Assembly (NCBI GenBank): GCA_022539475.1
Contig: VCMS01000121.1
Coordinates: 62,001 to 126,000 of the forward strand
Direction: 5' to 3'
From: Gracilaria domingensis
Lineage: Eukaryota > Rhodophyta > Florideophyceae > Gracilariales > Gracilariaceae
Length of the DNA stretch: 64,000 nt
Part shown: positions 1 through 10,929 of the stretch, piece after piece
How positions within the stretch are numbered: the stretch's first letter is position 1
Layout: every line of letters starts with the position of its first letter
Translations under genes and position numbers: made by a program
Notes under the pieces: generated by a model
The model's database searches: none
What the model was told of the DNA's origin: nothing
The model's input: only the letters and a program-made list of their open reading frames with translations

Positions 1-1583
1 ATAGTGGAAGGTGCCGGGGTGTACAGTAGATGTTTTGGCGGGAAATGGGATGAGGGAAATAGGGACAATCATGGTGCTGGATATAGCCCGTGTGGTTGGA
101 CAATGGGGGTGGACAGCACAGTTTAGCTCGATTGCACTGTATCGCAGCGGAAACTTCGATCCAACTACTACTTCTTCTTCTGAAGATGTTGAACGGATAC
201 GTGAAGGATGAGGAGCTGTTGGCGCTGTTGGAGGGGAAGGAGGTACCGCCGAGGCCGTCACCAAAGCGGGAAGAGGACGTGGTTACGGCGGCTGGTCGGA
301 TGTCGCAGAAGAAGGAAGTGGCTGATGAAGGACAGAAGTGTGAGGCGAGGAGAGGGGATGGTGATGAGGTGGAGAAGGGGGTAGAATTGGAGGTGGAGGG
401 GGTCGCAATGGAGAGAAGGGGTGCGGTGCATCTGAGTCAGTTAGAGGTTGGAGACCAGATAGAGAGTGGGGGCGGAGAGGGTGATAGGGAGATGCGGTTT
501 GTGGGGGAGATGAAGGCGAGAGTGGGGATGTTGGGGTTGGTGATGAAGGAGCAACTGGACGATGGAATTGTGGAGATTGTAACGGAAATGGGCGGTGTGG
601 TGCTGAGTGGGGGTGGTAGTGCTGTTTCGGTTGAGGCGATTTCGAGCCTGCGGAATTCGTTGTCGGTATTGGGAGTGGAGATGAGAAATCATGTGTATGG
701 GATAGTGGAGTGTGCGGGAAGGGAGGTTGGAGAGTTGCGGGAGGAGAATAGGGTTCTGAACGAGAGGTTGGACTTGCTGGAGAAGGAAGTGAAGGAGCTG
801 TGCAAGAGGCAAAGATTGGTGGAAGAGGAGACGGTGAAAGGAGGTGTGGAGGGAAAGACGGAGAAGGGAAGAGTGGGAAGGGTGGCGGTGCAGAAGGGGT
901 CTCCTGTGACACCGAAGACAAAGGGTGGTGGGGTTGGGGATGGGAAGCGCCGTCTGAAGAAGAGGCGTAAGGAGATGAAGAAGGTGGTGGAGGAGGTGCC
1001 GCGGGAGGGAGTCGGAGCTCCGGTGGTGACTGGGTTTAGGAGTGCGGCGGAGGTAGCGCGGACTGCGAAGGGAATTATGAGGGGACAGGAGGAGAGAAGG
1101 ATGGGAGGGATGTGAAGCAGTTTTGGGCGAGGCCGGTATACGAGAAGGGGGAGGGTTGTCCACCTGACTTCTACAAAATGACGTTTGCGGAGACGGAGAG
1201 AGAGGATGCGAACGCGTGATGGGCGAGAAATGGGTAAATAGCGGGGGTGGTGTGGACTGGGAAGAAGTGATGGGATGATTGAGGTGGGATGAGTTGCGAT
1301 TGGCATTGCAACATGGGAGAAAATAGAAAGGCAAACTAGCACGAGTGCAGTTTTGAGAGAGGGTCGCGGAAAAGAGTGAATGGGGTGGTGCGGCGAAGTA
1401 GAACCTCTACAAAAACTAGGGGACCCAAGAACTAAACTGCGCGAAATGGAATTTAATATTCCAAACTTTCTTAATTTTTTGAGTGCCAGCCTCTGCTACC
1501 CCCTCGCGCGCCCCAAATAGCCCCAAAACTAGCTTAGTTTCTAAAGCGAACAGACTATATTCCACTTTGCAGAACACAGACGA
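1..1583 (+). repeat. Repeat A, copy 1 (5' end outside window)
   Basis: This stretch is nearly identical to 24491-26081, with scattered base differences and small indels. Similarity begins at or before base 1 and stops near 1583, where both copies read GACG(A/T)TGGGG before diverging. Each copy holds a gene for a coiled-coil, Lys/Glu-rich protein in plus orientation, followed by an AT-richer tail. No long terminal repeats, inverted termini, reverse transcriptase or transposase are visible, so the means of copying is unknown. Both copies lie on the 3' side of a minus-strand Ty3 element. The two copies are far more alike than the two Ty3 elements are, so repeat A spread independently of them. 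It could be a non-autonomous transposon or a duplicated gene family. Confidence 0.8.
186..1115 (+). CDS. Coiled-coil Lys/Glu-rich protein of repeat A
   Basis: Unrecognised protein of about 309 residues. The ATG at 186 is preferred over one at 90 because the shared CTTCTTCTTCTGAAG leader sits just before it in both copies. The product begins with a short acidic segment (DEELLALLEGKE), continues with a charged low-complexity region, then a heptad-like helical stretch with Leu/Val spacing (around residues 185-230, including GELREENRVLNERLDLLEKE), and ends in a Lys/Arg-rich region. Just after the stop, another frame reads FWARPVYEKGEGCPPDFYK and on to a stop near 1219. That looks coding, so the original protein may have been longer, joined by a frame change or by splicing. 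A nucleic-acid-binding, self-associating role like that of retroposon ORF1 proteins is possible but not shown. The opposite strand is open only because of the base composition. Confidence 0.5.
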   Translation: MLNGYVKDEELLALLEGKEVPPRPSPKREEDVVTAAGRMSQKKEVADEGQKCEARRGDGDEVEKGVELEVEGVAMERRGAVHLSQLEVGDQIESGGGEGDREMRFVGEMKARVGMLGLVMKEQLDDGIVEIVTEMGGVVLSGGGSAVSVEAISSLRNSLSVLGVEMRNHVYGIVECAGREVGELREENRVLNERLDLLEKEVKELCKRQRLVEEETVKGGVEGKTEKGRVGRVAVQKGSPVTPKTKGGGVGDGKRRLKKRRKEMKKVVEEVPREGVGAPVVTGFRSAAEVARTAKGIMRGQEERRMGGM

Positions 1584-2239
1584 TGGGGTCAGAAACGCCG
1601 ATTCTTTGTTTTGCCCGTAGCTCGAAAACGCGGGCGTTTCAGCGGCTCGCAATGCCCGATTTGGGGTGCGCGGCACATCTAAATACTTAGGATTTTTTGA
1701 TTGTGCCAGGCCGCGCCCCTACGGGCAATACTGTATACCCAATCGGCTACCGACAGGCGTGAGCCACGTGGCGTTTGGCCTGCTTGCAACGGCGCATGGC
1801 GGTGCACGCGCTTGTGCATGGTGCGCGCGTGTCCCATGTGGGTATTCCGAGCGTGCAACGGCGCGCGCGTGTCCATTGTGGCCGTCCCACGCGTGCGACG
1901 GCGCATGCCAGCAAGGCCATGCGCTGCACAAGGTGTGCACAGTCCTCAAAAGGTCGCCCGCTCGGTACTGCGGGCGTTCCAAGTCGTCCTAGATCATCCC
2001 AAAGGAGCCCAAACTTCTCGGAAAGCGTGGCGACTCCTTCCGAAGGCCTCCGCGAGACCCATAGGGACTTGAAACGAGCGCTATCCCGCCGGGAAAAATT
2101 TTTGGCCGCCATGGCCGGGGGGAGACTATGCCGAAATATTCCTTTCCCAAAACAGGAAAAGTACTCCAAAGTCCTCGAAAGAGGTTATGTTCAGTTGCGC
2201 GAGCGTGCGCGGTCGCGTCGCGCGCGAAGCGAGCGAAAA
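1584..2239. other. GC-rich spacer with short internal repeats
   Basis: This lies between repeat A copy 1 and the end of the Ty3 integrase/chromodomain region. At 1780-1950 it holds several imperfect copies of CAACGGCGCRYG-type and GTGTCCCATGTGG-type words. Frames stay open here because of the base composition, with no recognisable protein. The Ty3 element should end in an LTR at its left side, but nothing here matches the right-hand LTR (8923-9347). Confidence 0.5.
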
Positions 2240-3750
2240 AGTTAAAGGGAATGTTTTTGAGGCGCTCCCAGGAGTCTCTCGAGGGCAGGTAACCGTACCA
2301 CCGGACTTTGATGACTGTAGACCCATCAGGGGCCATTCCCTCGTCGAGGACCTTTTCTACAACCCATTCGCGGGAATCGCCGCCTTCCTCCTCGAGGAGT
2401 TCAGGCGGCAGTTCCACGTCTGGGAGAGGTGTCCCAGAGGGTTCACGCAGGGTCGTAGGATCGACCGAAACCTGTTTAGGGCCGGTAGACTGTGGCTCAG
2501 AAGGAGCGTTCCCAGTGGGGTCAGACGCTTCGGAAACCGGCATCGGCGCTCCCGGTGGGGATGATGCGGGCTGAGGCGACTCCGGCTGTGTCGTCGGTGA
2601 CTCGGCCGCGTCAGGACCCTGTGGGGCTTTCGTGACAGGTTCAATTGAGACCGTGTCTTGCAGGCCGCCGTCCAAGATGGTCACGGTTGTGTGTGTGGCT
2701 TTGACAACCCGAAAGGGACCAGTTGTTCTAGGAAGGAGCTTGCGGGAGATACCTTCTTCCTCCGCAGTTTCCGTCGTTTTCCGCGTAGGGCGGTCTAAAA
2801 AGACGTAGTCTTCAGGGGAAAGTGAAAGCTGAGCCCGTACACGGGAATCAAAATCAACCTTGTAGCGGCGCTGGACACGGTCCATTGTCGCTTTGGCCCT
2901 CGAAAGGAGGTACCGAATACGGGCGCGGGTTTGTCGTTTCACTGTGACCGAATTCGGATTGTCAGACCCAGCTGGGGAGATAACGGTAGTCGGAGCGTCG
3001 ACGACGATCCCAGGCGGGTGTCGCGTTAGCACCAAGTCAAAAGGTGTTGTCCCGGTGGTCCGATGGACCTGGGAGTTGTACGCGAAGACCAAGGGCTGGA
3101 CGAAATCATCCCAGTCTCGCTGGTGCTCCGACACGTAATGCCTAAGGCGTCCCACAAGGGTTCGATTAAAACGCTCCGCCTGTCCCTTAGTCTGCGGGAG
3201 GTAGGCCGCCGTCACTAAATGACGCAAACCTAGATCCCGGCAAAGGGCTTCGAAGAATTTCGCGAGGAACTGCGGTCCGTTATCGGTCAGCAAGTACTGG
3301 GGTGTCCCATATGAGAATTCCCAGTGCTCCCGGAAGGCAAGTGTGATATTGTTAGCTTCTGTAGCCCGTAAGGGAATAGCGCGAGCCAGCTTGGAGAAGC
3401 GGTCAGTAATGACCAGGATAAAACGATTCCCGTGTGTGGTCTTCGTGAGTGGCCCCAGTATGTCCATAGCGACAAATTCGAGGGGACCCGCTGCGGGAAA
3501 TAGCTTCAGATACTTCTGATGCTTGTGCTGCGTACCTCGCGTCGCAGCGCACGACCGGCAATCCTTGACGGTCTGATAAACGTCATTCGCCATGAATGGC
3601 GAGTAGAAGTCCCGTCTGAGGGTCGCGTACATTTTCTTCACTCCAGGGTGACCAGCCAATCTTGGATAATGCGATAGATAGAGTACGCGGTCCCGCAGGG
3701 TTGGAGAGACCAGCGCTGAATTGCACCGTCCAGGGGTGAGGTCCATGAAA
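2240..3750 (-). pseudogene. Ty3 element 1: integrase with chromodomain
   Basis: Integrase part of element 1. The zinc-binding region, the core with DILGPL and a TDNGPQF block, and the PQTKGQAERFNRTL block are recognisable. At the C-terminal end is a chromodomain-like segment (EWVVEKVLDEG through VRWYGYLPSRDSWE). Chromodomain-bearing integrases define chromoviruses, and known members target chromatin marks. Part of a fossil element. Confidence 0.8.
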
Positions 3751-4169
3751 GGAAACCATGATGGTCGTACCCAAAGCGTGACTGGGGCTGTCCAACGGAT
3801 TCGGCGATACCCTTATACCACGGGTCTTTCGCTTGCTCCGCCAAAAGTTCACCCGTTGGGATAGGCAGTACTTCCGTTTGCTCCGTGTCCACGGCCAGTA
3901 CATCATCATACCCTGAGGGTTGGTGCGCGGTGTCAGAGTCCTCCTAATCAATCAGGACGTTTTCGTAAAGGGTCTCCCCTTCTTGGACTGTAGCCACGGG
4001 GCAATCACAGTCCCAGTCGGGTTTCATTGCAAAGCAGGGTATGTCGTCCTCAAGAGGCCCTTCATCGAGACCGTCGGTCTCTAAACGGGACAGTGCGTCC
4101 GCAGCTTGGTGTTTGACACCCGCGCGGTGCATTACGTCAAAGTCAAACTCTGGCAAGCGTAGGCGCCAG

Positions 4170-5345
4170 CGTGCGAGTCATCCGGTACAGTGGGCCAAAT
4201 TGAGGATCCACCTCAGTGAGTGGTGGTCAGTCCTCACGGTGAATCTTCCACCTTCCAGGTATGGACTTAAAAGGAGCATCGACCACACAACCGCGAGGCA
4301 TTCCTTCTCGGTGGTCGTGTACTTCCGCTCCGCCCGCGATAGGGAATGGCTCCAATACCCAACGGGTTTATACTCCTTCCCATTGGGTTGCTGTTGGAGT
4401 AAAGTACAGCCAACCTGGACATCGCACGCGTCGGTGTCCAGTGGAGACGGACTTCCAGGTACGGGTAAAGCCAAAACGAGTGGGGAGATCAGCCTATCTC
4501 TCAACTTCTGAAAGGCCTCGTACTCTTCGTCGTTCAGTATCCCAAAATTATCGGGTTGTCTCTTCTCAAGTTTCCTGTTCAAAGGTGCAGCAATGCGAGC
4601 GAAGTTAGGGACAAATCTTCGAAACACATTGCACAGTCCTACAAAGGAGCGGATTCCCGTCTGGGTCGTGGGCGGTTTAGCCTGCCTAATAGCATCGCAT
4701 GTCCTCTGGGAAACCTGTAGTTTTCCGGGCCGGACTACGTGTCCAAAGTAGTTCACAGAGGCCTGGAAGAAGAAGCATTTCTTCAGTTTTATAGTGACTC
4801 CAGCATCCCGTAAAAGGGTCAGCACGTGGCAAACGTGCCGCAAGTGCTCCTCAACCGAGCGGGAGTAGATGATGACGTCATCCAAGTACACCAGAGCGTA
4901 CTGCCACTTGACTTTATTCAGGATGATATCCAGCGCCCTCTGAAAGGTAGCGGGCGCATTCTTTAACCAGAAGGGCATTCGCGTGAAGCGGTATAAACCC
5001 ATATGGGATGTAAATGCCGTCTTGTCGCGATCTTCTTCCGCAATCTCAACCTGCTAACACCCACTATTAGCGTCGAGGGTTGAGAAGATGGTGGAATCCC
5101 CAAGGGAATCAATACACTCATCCATACGTGGGATGGGGTATGCCTCCCGAGGGGTCACGGCGTTGAGCCGGCGGTAGTCAGTACAGAAGGGCCAGCTACC
5201 GTTCTTCTTCTGGGCAAACACTACAGGGCTTGCCCACTCAGTCTTTGAAGGTTCAATGACGCCCGAGTCCAACATACGTTGAACCTCCAGTCCTTCCATT
5301 GCTCTGGCCTTGTGCCCAGCCCTGTAGGAAACTTGACACATCGGT
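4170..5345 (-). pseudogene. Ty3 element 1: reverse transcriptase and RNase H
   Basis: The reverse transcriptase fingers (EWASPVVFAQKKNG), the palm motif YLDD, and the RNase H motifs (TDACD, TTTEKECLAVVWS, TDHHSLRW) are all visible in Ty3 order. Part of a fossil element. Confidence 0.85.
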
Positions 5346-5759
5346 TTTGAACCCGGTTCGAGTGCAATTCTGTGTAAAGCGGCGTCTATGTGACCGAGGC
5401 GGCCCGACTACATATCTTCAAAGTCCTGTAGAAGGTCGATAATTTGGCCCTTGTGGGAAGAGAATTCGTCACCAATCTGGACCAGTTCGCGCCAGTCTTT
5501 CGATCCCTGCGGGTCATTCTGCTCAACCGAGTCGTCGCGTTCGAGGCCCTCGCTGGGTGTACCCTCCCCCTCTTTAAGACAAGACCCACTGGGACCGTAT
5601 GCAAGTATTGTTAGCAAGCGAGGGGCTCGTAAAGCGAGTCCAATGACCATATTCTTGGGCATGCGAACTTCCCGATGGGAGACGTTGCTGACGAGTACCC
5701 TAAAGGGACGGTTCGGAATGATATTCATGACACCGTTGGCCATGAGCGAAAGATCTCAT

Positions 5760-6340
5760 GAGACCGTTTTCGGGTGGTTCTGCAAGAAAACCAATCCTGG
5801 TGTCTCACACGTGACTAGCACTTCCCGTTGGGTCATAGGGGGTATGGAAAGCGGTTGAACGAGGCGGACCTTGTTGGATACAGTGTTCCGAGGTAGTTGG
5901 TCAAAGACCTTCTTATCCGCAAGGGGTCCTCGAGAAGCACTGACAATGGCCACAGGTGGTGCACCATAAAAAGCAACCTTGCGCTCGCGCGGATATATCG
6001 CACGGACGTGGCGGTCAATGAATGAAGTTCCCAACAGGGCATCGGCTGCCAGATTCGTGGCGACTAGGAATGGTACGCGCTGCTCCAAATTTCCCAGTCG
6101 GGTCGGAAGCACGATGGTTCCCAGTATATTCATAGGTTCCTTCGACGCGTTGAAAACCCGAGGGGTCCGTTTGCGGTTTAGAAACCGTTCGTACCCAGGT
6201 GAGAGATTCTTCGCATGTATGATGTTTGGGCCAGCGCCAGTGTCTAGAATACCCAGAAGGGTTTTGGTCGTGCGCTTCGTAAGTCCCGCTTCCATATGGA
6301 CTTTATAGTTCTCTCGAGTCATAATAAAAACTGCACCCAT
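5760..6340 (-). pseudogene. Ty3 element 1: aspartic protease region
   Basis: A retropepsin-like active-site block (GILDTGAGPNII) sits between gag and the reverse transcriptase, as expected for Ty3 elements. Part of a fossil element. Confidence 0.65.
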
Positions 6341-6679
6341 ATCGCGGCCGTCGTCCTCATCAGACCCAAGAGGACTATTGCTGTGGGCGTCCTCAGAATC
6401 CCATAGTGGGTTGGATTCTGCGTCAGCCCGGGGGGTGAGGTTCGTACCTCGAGAGGAAAGCGTGGCCCCTACGCTTCCTTCGTATCGTTTCCCTTCGGGT
6501 TTGCGCTGTCCTTGCTAGGACTCTCCTCAAAAGAGAGGATTTGATTGACCTGTTGAGGGCTCCGCGAAGGTGCAGGAGCACGTCCCACGGGATTCGATCT
6601 GGCTTGCGGGTAACGGTCCCGCGCTGCAGCCTGACCTGAGGGCGAGTGCCCACTTGGGTTTTGATGTGGCGCTTGTCAC

Positions 6680-8688
6680 TGGCGGGGCTTATAGTACCCT
6701 TCGGCAACACGTTGGTGATAATTCGCCTCGCGAACTTGCACCAACGTGTTCCGGTATTCGGGCGGGAGCCATTCGCAGCAAGGCCGAGAGGTGGACACAC
6801 AGATACGACAGGGGGGCGTTCTGTTGCTCGAATTCCGTACCGCGCGGTATGGTGGTGGCGCCTGAGTGGGCGTCACCGAATTAACCCTGGGGGGAGTGTA
6901 GTTGATTTCCCGACGGGGTTGTGTCGCAGACGGAGTCGAAGTACCCGTAGAAGGGAGAGAAGGAATAGACGGGGGCGCCACTGGTTGAACAGCAAGGGCC
7001 AGGGAGTCCTCGTCTTCAAAATACAGGGCCCAGTCGGGTTCATCAGTGTCCGTTGAGACACTCAGCGAAGCCTTCGATGAGACCCGTCGGGTTTGTGCGC
7101 TCTTCGCCGCGTCCAGTGTCTTAAAATACTTTTTGGCTCCCCGATGGGTATCGCCCAGCCCTTCAGCATAGCTGAAGAGCTGGCGGAAAACCACTTTGGG
7201 ATGCGTTGACGAGTACATCCGTACACCGGCCCTGATTGCGGGAAGCAATCCCTCGACGAAGAGGGCCTTGAAGCGACCCTCTGGGAAGATGTTTCGGCAT
7301 CGGAGGTTCTTTGTCCAAACTTGGTAAGCGAATTCGCGTTCAGACATCGCTGAGCTCTGGCGGTGTGTGATGACGTCGTGGTAGGCCCTCGATAGGACAT
7401 CGTCCGTCGCGTAAACCTCAAGGAGGTAGTTGACCACCTCGGGGTAGGACGAGAGGAGTTGAGAACTCTTCTCGACCACGGCCCGGGATTCGCCAGTGAT
7501 CTTGGCGGTTACTGTGTCCCTAGCGGGTTGCTCCAGAAAGAAGCGAAATAGCCAGAGGGCTGCTCCTTCGTGTACACTATTCTGGTCACACGCATTCCGG
7601 AACGCGACTAAGAACCGTAAGACCAAAATTGGATCTTTGCCCGAGAACTTCAAGGGCATTTGAAGTTGCATGCGTTTCGCATGCTTCGCAACTGCACGAG
7701 CGACCGAAAAGTTGTAACGCCCACTCCGGTCGTTCAAGCGGTAGTGCTTTAAACTCAGCACTTTTGAAAAGTCCCCATTGTTAGGTCGAATACGGTGCAA
7801 ATGCGAAACGTCCACTTCGGGGTCGGAGTCGTCCGAGTCGACTGCGTCTGACCTGTCTGAGTCAGACCGCGAGTCGTCCGAGTCGGAAAAGCCGCGACCC
7901 TTACGGGATGACTTCGTCCTGTTCCAACGTCGGCTTGGGGACTTCCGGGTTCTCCCTTTATTACGACCCACGTGGGAATCGCGACCGGTATTCTTCTGCT
8001 TCCCTGGGAGGGGACTGCCCAAGTCGAATCTATCAATATTGGGGTCCCTGCCGGGTCTGGAATCTGCTTCATGTTCGACAGGGATAGTGGTCGGTCGCCA
8101 CACCGAAACGGCCGGCTGACGGTTGACAGGTTGCTCATACCCAATGGGAGCGAGCTGGAGACGGCGCTGTACCTCAGTGTGCACACTGGTGGCAATAGCG
8201 CCGTCCAGAATTCCGGTGACGGTCATCTTAGAAGCGACCCGCTGAACAAGGGTATCCAGCAGGCCCTCCACTTCAGCATTAATCCTGTGGGGAATACGGC
8301 GCTCGACCTCGAGTGTCACCATAGACTCCACGAGTGGCCTCAGGGCTATGAGTAGCTCTCCCGTAACGGGTTGAACCTCACTCCCTGCGGGTCGTTGCGG
8401 AGTCCCAACCAGGGTCTCGGGCGCTGTTGCCCTGGAGGTCTGCAGCTGCGGAGTCGCTTCTCGAGAGGCATGCTGGCGAATGGCCTCGAAACGGTTCCGA
8501 AAGTCGGTCGGGGAGGACTGACGGAGTATGCGCTCCGGGTCCTCCACACGTGGTAGAATCCCTCCATGGTTACTTCGGGTGCTCGGAGCCCCTGAACTGG
8601 GAGCAGGCGGCACTTCGTCAGTGCCGTTATCCCAATGGGGTGGAGCAGGACCGGCGGGTCCATCAGAAGATCTCGGTGGGGTGGCCAT
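6680..8688 (-). pseudogene. Ty3 element 1: gag
   Basis: Gag-like protein of about 670 residues from the MATPPRSSDG start. It has a Pro/Ser-rich N-terminus, an acidic/basic middle region (RRKSRKG, DSDDSRSDSDRSD), then a retrotransposon capsid-type helical region (around PLKFSGKDPILVLRFLVAF). It ends in a Cys/Pro-rich segment (CRICVSTSRPCCEW) that is not a standard CCHC knuckle. Part of a fossil element. Confidence 0.75.
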
Positions 8689-8902
8689 AACGGTGGGCAG
8701 AAAGGATTTTTCGTCCGGCTTGCGACAAAGTGAAACTAAATGCGGGCAAGTTCGAGAAAACCCTAGAGGGAAAATGAAACGGCGCGGTGAAACCAAATGA
8801 TCCGCAACGGGTCGCAAAGGCCCAACTGGGAAGAAATGATTCGAAAGCGACGAAGCGAATCCAGTGAGGGTCAAATTACCCAGAAAAGACCCGAGAGAGT
8901 AA

Positions 8903-8920
8903 TTCTAAGTCGGGAGACCA
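8903..8920 (-). other. Primer-binding site of Ty3 element 1
   Basis: Read on the minus strand, two bases after the LTR end, the sequence is TGGTCTCCCGACTTAGAA. It starts with the usual TGG and would pair with a tRNA 3' end. Element 2 has TGGTCTCCCGACCTAGAA in the same place, so the two families probably share a primer tRNA. Confidence 0.7.
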
Positions 8921-8922
8921 GT

Positions 8923-9347
8923 TGTAGTACAGCCACAGGCCGTGACAACGTACTATGCTGCTAAAGGAACAAATTGCGCAGCACCCAAGTGGGGACGAAG
9001 GAGCACTCAACGGATGCTAACAACGGGGCGCGAGATAGGCGCGCAGCACCGGTAGTGACGGTAGGATGACCCTTGTGGGAAACTAGACGATGGAAGAATC
9101 GGCTAGGGGGTGCTTGAGGTTTACCACGATGAGCTCTGCCCGGCGGGAGATGCTTAAGTGCACCTCCTACGGGTACAATCCACGTGTCGAAAATGATAAA
9201 CAATCTACCTATAAGGGGGGGTGCCGAAGGGCGACACGACAACTGTCACAAATCTACATGTGTGAGACCCGAGGTGCACCCTGTGCACACGAACTAAATA
9301 AACTAATACTATGCACCCGTCAGGGCGGTACCTCTCACTGCACTACA
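8923..9347 (-). repeat. LTR of Ty3 element 1
   Basis: A 425-bp stretch beginning TGTAGTACAGCC and ending GCACTACA on the plus strand. The ends form short inverted repeats (TGTAGT and ACTACA). It directly follows the primer-binding site. No second copy is found in the window, so the right boundary rests on the terminal motif alone. Confidence 0.6.
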
Positions 9348-10929
9348 ATTTTTCTTCTTGTAGGACTGTGGTGAAAGAAGCATTCGGTATATTCAACTGT
9401 CGGGTTAGCATCTTTTGGTCGGCAATTCCCTACTCTTTGCACAATCTTACGCTTATCATCATGGTGGCATGCAAACTGCAAAATTTTATATTAGATGTAG
9501 ACGATGGAACCTCATTCGAAACAATTCCAAGCCATGTAGACAACAGTGTACATGGGTCACTGATCGTGAATTTACAGAACAACTTGGACATGGATTCAGA
9601 CAACATACGGTCTGTAGAGCAACGCGTTTCGCAAAAGTTTTTCGCTTATGCGATTTATACTAATCGCTCCGGTACGGAGGTGAGCTATAGCTCTTTATGA
9701 GTTATACGCGTATTTGCCAATTACTGGGGAATGGTCACAATGGGAATTGGTCACGGTCGTGTACACAGCCTTGCTGGATTCTTCACAGACGTGTAGTGCT
9801 CGCCACGCCGATTAATAGGGAGAACTAGTATTATTTCTAACGCTTTAGATATTTAGAATATTCTACTAATTTTCACCCTGATAGTGGGGTCGGCCACCCT
9901 ACTCAGGTAGGTGAGCTCGACCCACACTAGACAAGTAAACCCACCAAGCACGTTTTGGCTCTGACTCAGGAACCCCTGGTGCGTGATAGCCTCCACGCGG
10001 AGAGTCACTACCTGGTGAGGGACTAGTTATCCGCCTTGTGGAGGCTTCCGCCAGTACTGTGTGTATTGTTTTACTTGTTTCCTTTGTTTGTGTCACTGTT
10101 TAACAGATACGCACGACCGGTGTGCCGATGTTTCTTTCTGCCCCGTCTTGTTGACTGGTGGCTCGCTCCGCTCGCCGCGGCCCGTGCCACATCAGTGTGT
10201 GTGTGTCTGTCTCGTGACATGTAACGCCCGTCATCGCCGTTGTCTACACAACCCCCCCATCCGACTTCTAGGCCGACTCTCTTGAGCTTCTTACGCCCGT
10301 TGTGACGGTTTAATCTCGGCTTACACCCGACTCGTTTCACCATTCCTGGGAGCACTCTATCTGATGTGCTTACCTCTTCGAAGGAAGGTCCCGAACGGCT
10401 TTCGTGTCTTCTCCCTTTGCAGGGTTTTGCACCACACGGTCTCGAAACCGAAACAGAGAAACTTCAGTGATGCGAGACAACATTGCTGTGAAGCTATGGC
10501 GATTCGGATACGTGAGACGCCGATAGTCGTAACTTTTCCCGCGCTTGCCAAATCCCGTGTCACCGCCGCCGTTTCCGTCGTTGTCGCCGTCGTATAGTCC
10601 ATAATCGATTCACATGCAGTGTCTGGCCTACATTACGACCCCACAGCCGATAAATATATAACATGCTCTACCTTGTTCAAATACCCTCATGTAAGGAGCC
10701 CAGCGCCATATCATTCCTACTCACCACGGACACCAATTCACGGCCCGCAGTGCAGTCCTCAGCAGTATGACCCGCCGCAATACCCACCGGCACACATCGG
10801 AATGCCTACATTGCCACAGGCAGCGACACAGACAGCTATATACCGCCGCATATAGCGTCACATGCCGCGTCACAATCAGCACCACGTACAGCACCACAAA
10901 CGGCGACCTGCGCATCGTACTCAACGCCC
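9348..10929. other. No supported gene; LTR-like GC-rich patch at about 9.85-10.35 kb
   Basis: Open frames near 9460-9700 resemble no family I know. From about 9800, an AT-rich run (near 9840-9875) is followed by GC-rich sequence with short palindromes such as CCTAC-TCAG-GTAGG. This resembles the promoter/R/U5 layout of an LTR in plus orientation and the insert near 60.1-60.6 kb, but no matching partner is present. At 10650-10930 there are TATAAATATA-like and short CA-rich repeats next to the SRP68 relic. Confidence 0.35.

Larger units (their letters stand above)
2240..9347 (-). mobile_element. Ty3/gypsy chromovirus-type LTR element 1 (broken)
   Basis: Minus-strand Metaviridae element. Its parts, in coding order, are: LTR 8923-9347, primer-binding site, gag, protease, reverse transcriptase-RNase H, integrase and a C-terminal chromodomain. 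It is broken, with roughly half a dozen breaks through the coding region. No left LTR is seen in the window, so it is either truncated at the 3' end or its second LTR lies beyond base 1, past repeat A. With one LTR it cannot be dated by LTR divergence. The whole element is rich in CCC-N3/4-GGG words (see findings). Confidence 0.85.

Noticed and set aside
283-1342. Long minus-strand open frames opposite the repeat A gene (Pro/Ser/His-rich)
   Set aside because: They mirror the GA-rich plus-strand coding sequence, have no family features, and their composition follows from the complement of a Lys/Glu/Val-rich gene.
1747-2245. Overlapping open frames in the GC-rich spacer left of Ty3 element 1
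   Set aside because: They overlap in several frames, contain short sequence repeats and match no family.
10036-10285. Small hydrophobic protein in the plus strand near 10.1 kb
   Set aside because: Lies in CT-rich, LTR-like sequence; overlapping frames give equally hydrophobic nonsense products.
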